In this document: positions 61,751 to 64,000 of the stretch, piece after piece
Position numbering within the stretch: position 1 is the first letter of the stretch
Layout: the number at the start of each line of letters is the position of its first letter
Assembly: GCF_000699445.3 (NCBI RefSeq)
Contig: NC_067195.1
Location: forward strand, 85,508,569 to 85,572,568
Direction of reading: 5' to 3'
From: Schistosoma haematobium
Lineage: Eukaryota > Platyhelminthes > Trematoda > Strigeidida > Schistosomatidae
DNA length: 64,000 nucleotides
Translations under genes and position numbers: made by a program
The notes under the pieces: model-generated
Database searches by the model: none
Told to the model about the DNA's origin: nothing
What the model saw: the letters and a program-made list of their open reading frames with translations, nothing else

Positions 61751-63285
61751 CTGTCTTGAATATTTGAGTAGGTTTCCTTGATGCACCGTCAAATTCCATT
61801 GGTATTTTAGGTTAAAGAATTATTTATTTTAAAAATAATTTTTGTTAACAAAACTACAGATCATTATGAAGCTTTATTCAACGATTTACGCAAATAAATT
61901 CTTATTTCATATATTGCTGGGATGAATTCATTTTGGGTACATTTCGCATTGTATAAAACTACTGACGAAATTGTAATTGCGACGCATTATCGATTAAATC
62001 TTCTTACAATACGAGTAAATCTATTTCGTCATTATTTGGTACTCAGCAGTAGACAGTGAAGTTCTTTCACCAGAACGACTTTAAAACATTCACTTCTCGA
62101 GCTTAGCTTGACGTCGTTAAATCGTTGGCTCTGGTTGTTCACATTATTGACTTAACATTAGATTGCCTTGATCAATATTGTAAGCGAACTCATTGATGGT
62201 ATCAGTCATCTCTGCATATTACTAAATGACAAAGTCCAACATATCCACTACTGGTTATTGAGTAGTTTGATGCTGATACACATGTACATTGTGTCCCCTA
62301 TCATGTTGGTTACTGTGCCCTCTTCATCAGTGAGTAGCTGATTGTTGTCTAGGATTTTTTCGTTTTCAATATTATGCTAGTTCATTGATGTGTGGGCGTA
62401 GGTGATAATGATTGGTTGTTTGCATAGTCAGACAGGTGTGTCAGATGAGTTATATATTCCCCTATCCTTATTATTATCACTTATTATTGATTGTTCATTG
62501 TTGTTAGATTGTGTCAGGTTTTTAGTGTGGAAATATATTTACGTTGTGGCTAACCACTTGTTCTTGATCTGAGTTGTGTTCAAGACACTGGGATGGAATC
62601 TAGTGTAGATATTCGTCTTAAGTAAATTAACGTCCCATACATGTAAATGTGGAAAAATTAACCGTTATAACATTAGACAAAGTAAAACCGAGCATTATAA
62701 CATTCATATTGATCGACAGTAAAAATTAAGTTCTAAATGTGAGTTTTTAACTTTTATTTTTAAGCAAGAAACATATGAATGTCTTAATGATGTTGAGTTT
62801 TGTTTCCAAGTATATTAATATACAATTGAACATGTTTTAATTTAAACTACACTGAAGTGTAAAACTGTTGTTTGCTTATTGATCGTATCAAATTGTAATT
62901 TTCAGTCTTATTTATTTATTTCACAAAAAAAAAAACATTGATGTGAATCGTCAGAAAGTTTTTCTCTAGAAATTGAAATTCGATTCTTTCTTAGAATCAA
63001 TGTTGACAATGTTACTGATTCTTATTTTGTAAATTTGAATTCATGTCTCTTTTTACACGTGAAACTTTTGCACGAAAGTTGTTCTTCATCGTGATAAAAG
63101 GTGTTGTTTTCATATTGATCTGTATCTTTAGTGCTTAGAATTTTTCACTCTTTTCTGAGAGTTGCTGTAACTGTAATATAATGCTTGAATCAATCTTACT
63201 TAATCTCTAACAATAAAGTTTTCTTTCAAGCTTATCTTTTGAAATAATTAGGGTTAGGTAGGACAAAAATTATGGTACCCAGTTA
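61751..63285. other. No gene or familiar element recognised
   Basis: AT-rich, apparently single-copy sequence. No supported exon. Confidence 0.5.
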
Positions 63286-63289
63286 TCGA

Positions 63290-63835
63290 AGCGTAGTTAG
63301 GAGTTATTGTTACAGTGGTCTTGAATGTTGTTACAGGTATGAGAGTGGTTATCAATTCCCGGTTGCCCACACCCTGGAAGAGTTCTTTTCGAGATACATG
63401 GAAAACAAATTGGGTTAGAGTTTGTCTTAATGACCAAAGAGCGTAACTGTATTTTCAAGGGACAATTGCTTGAGACCAGTCACACGACCTTTTTGTGGGA
63501 GGTTTGCATGTTAGCTCCGTACTTGTTGTGACCTTACCGCTGGAGTTGGAAATCCATAAGATAAGGCGAGGTGTGCATTTTTGTGGGAAGGCAGCATCAT
63601 TGTCATGCTGGTTGTCTGAGGGGAAGACCTTAATGCCGTCACACAACTGTACAGTCAGCAGTACGACTTCGCCATTGGGTTTGCTGTTTTCAGTCTTACC
63701 ATTCTTCAACCGACCTGCCTGATATGGTAAGACGTAAATGAACATGTGTTCTAGCCAATATAGGTCGGCTGAGTCATCACGACAGGCGAGCCTGACCACC
63801 ACGTCGATGTAGCAGCAACAGTTGAGAGTTATTAT
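63290..63835 (-). mobile_element. RTE-2 5' region fragment
   Basis: The reverse complement begins near 63833 (GCTGCTACATCGACGTGGTGGTCAGGCTCGCCTGTCG) and parallels the RTE-2 5' end at 50150-49590. Shared blocks are GTACAGTCAGCAGTACGACTTCGCC, CTTACCGC, GGATAAGGCGAG and CCCACACC.TGGAAG.GTTCTT. The RT body and 3' end are absent. Confidence 0.8.
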
Positions 63836-63837
63836 AC

Positions 63838-64000
63838 TTACCTGAAGACAAATAAATAACTAAGCCTTCATATCTCATACTTAACATATTACTAATAGCC
63901 TAATCATCTGGAAATTTAATAGCAATGTCCATATTCATATCAGTTACGAATGGGTCAATTTTTAAAGCACTTAATATACAATGACTGGAGTGTTGCTTTA
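63838..64000 (-). CDS. Possible partial exon(s) at window edge, unidentified
   Basis: On the minus strand an open frame ends at a strong donor (TTGTCTTCAG|GTAAGT, intron starting about 63842) and encodes AISNMLSMRYEGLVIYLSS. Upstream, KQHSSHCILSALKIDPFVTD and NMDIAIKFPDD lie in the same frame but are separated from it by a TAG. They could be a second exon ended by a small intron, or the TAG could mark a dead copy. I do not recognise the protein. Confidence 0.35.

Overview
The window looks like nuclear DNA of a blood fluke (genus Schistosoma; species not resolved). The evidence is three animal genes whose 5' introns are only 31-43 nt while their 3' introns are kilobases long (a known schistosome habit), a dense load of RTE, CR1-like, Penelope-like and CsRN1/Boudicca-type retroelements, and a dispersed tRNA-like repeat carrying a hammerhead ribozyme, as in the schistosome Sm-alpha family. 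The DNA is AT-rich outside coding exons and element bodies. Element names RTE-1, RTE-2 and RTE-3 are my labels for three RTE-like families seen here.

Layout. 1-5180: Penelope-like ends, a large inverted repeat, an Sm-alpha-like copy and RTE scraps. 5183-13835 (minus): a CPEB1-like translational regulator in six recognised exons, probably with more 5' exons (a candidate lies at 16211-16455); its introns hold RTE-3, RTE-1-derived and Sm-alpha-like insertions. 15500-20255: RTE-1 copies, including an almost full-length one bounded by a 14-bp target-site duplication. 20255-32055: gene-poor, with Sm-alpha-like clusters, microsatellites, RTE and Penelope fragments. 32056-34900 (minus): DNAL1, the dynein axonemal light chain LC1, read completely in seven coding exons, the first being only the ATG. 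35130-40847: a decayed LTR retrotransposon flanked by oppositely oriented CR1-like ends. 40882-60045 (plus): CARM1/PRMT4, read completely in ten coding exons; its 8.7-kb fifth intron is almost wholly RTE elements, one nested inside another. 60046-64000: sparse sequence, one Sm-alpha-like copy with an intact hammerhead motif, an RTE-2 5' fragment and a possible exon at the edge.

The three host genes do not form a pathway. CPEB1 is an mRNA-binding regulator, DNAL1 a ciliary motor subunit and CARM1 a nuclear arginine methyltransferase. DNAL1 and CARM1 are divergent; without the retroelements their start codons would be about 0.26 kb apart, so they may once have shared a promoter that is now split by about 5.7 kb of mobile DNA. 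The most unusual signals are that split pair, a roughly 70-residue charged insert in the CARM1 catalytic domain, the hammerhead-bearing repeats in head-to-tail and fold-back arrangements, and short RTE-1 derivatives that keep only the two ends of the parent.
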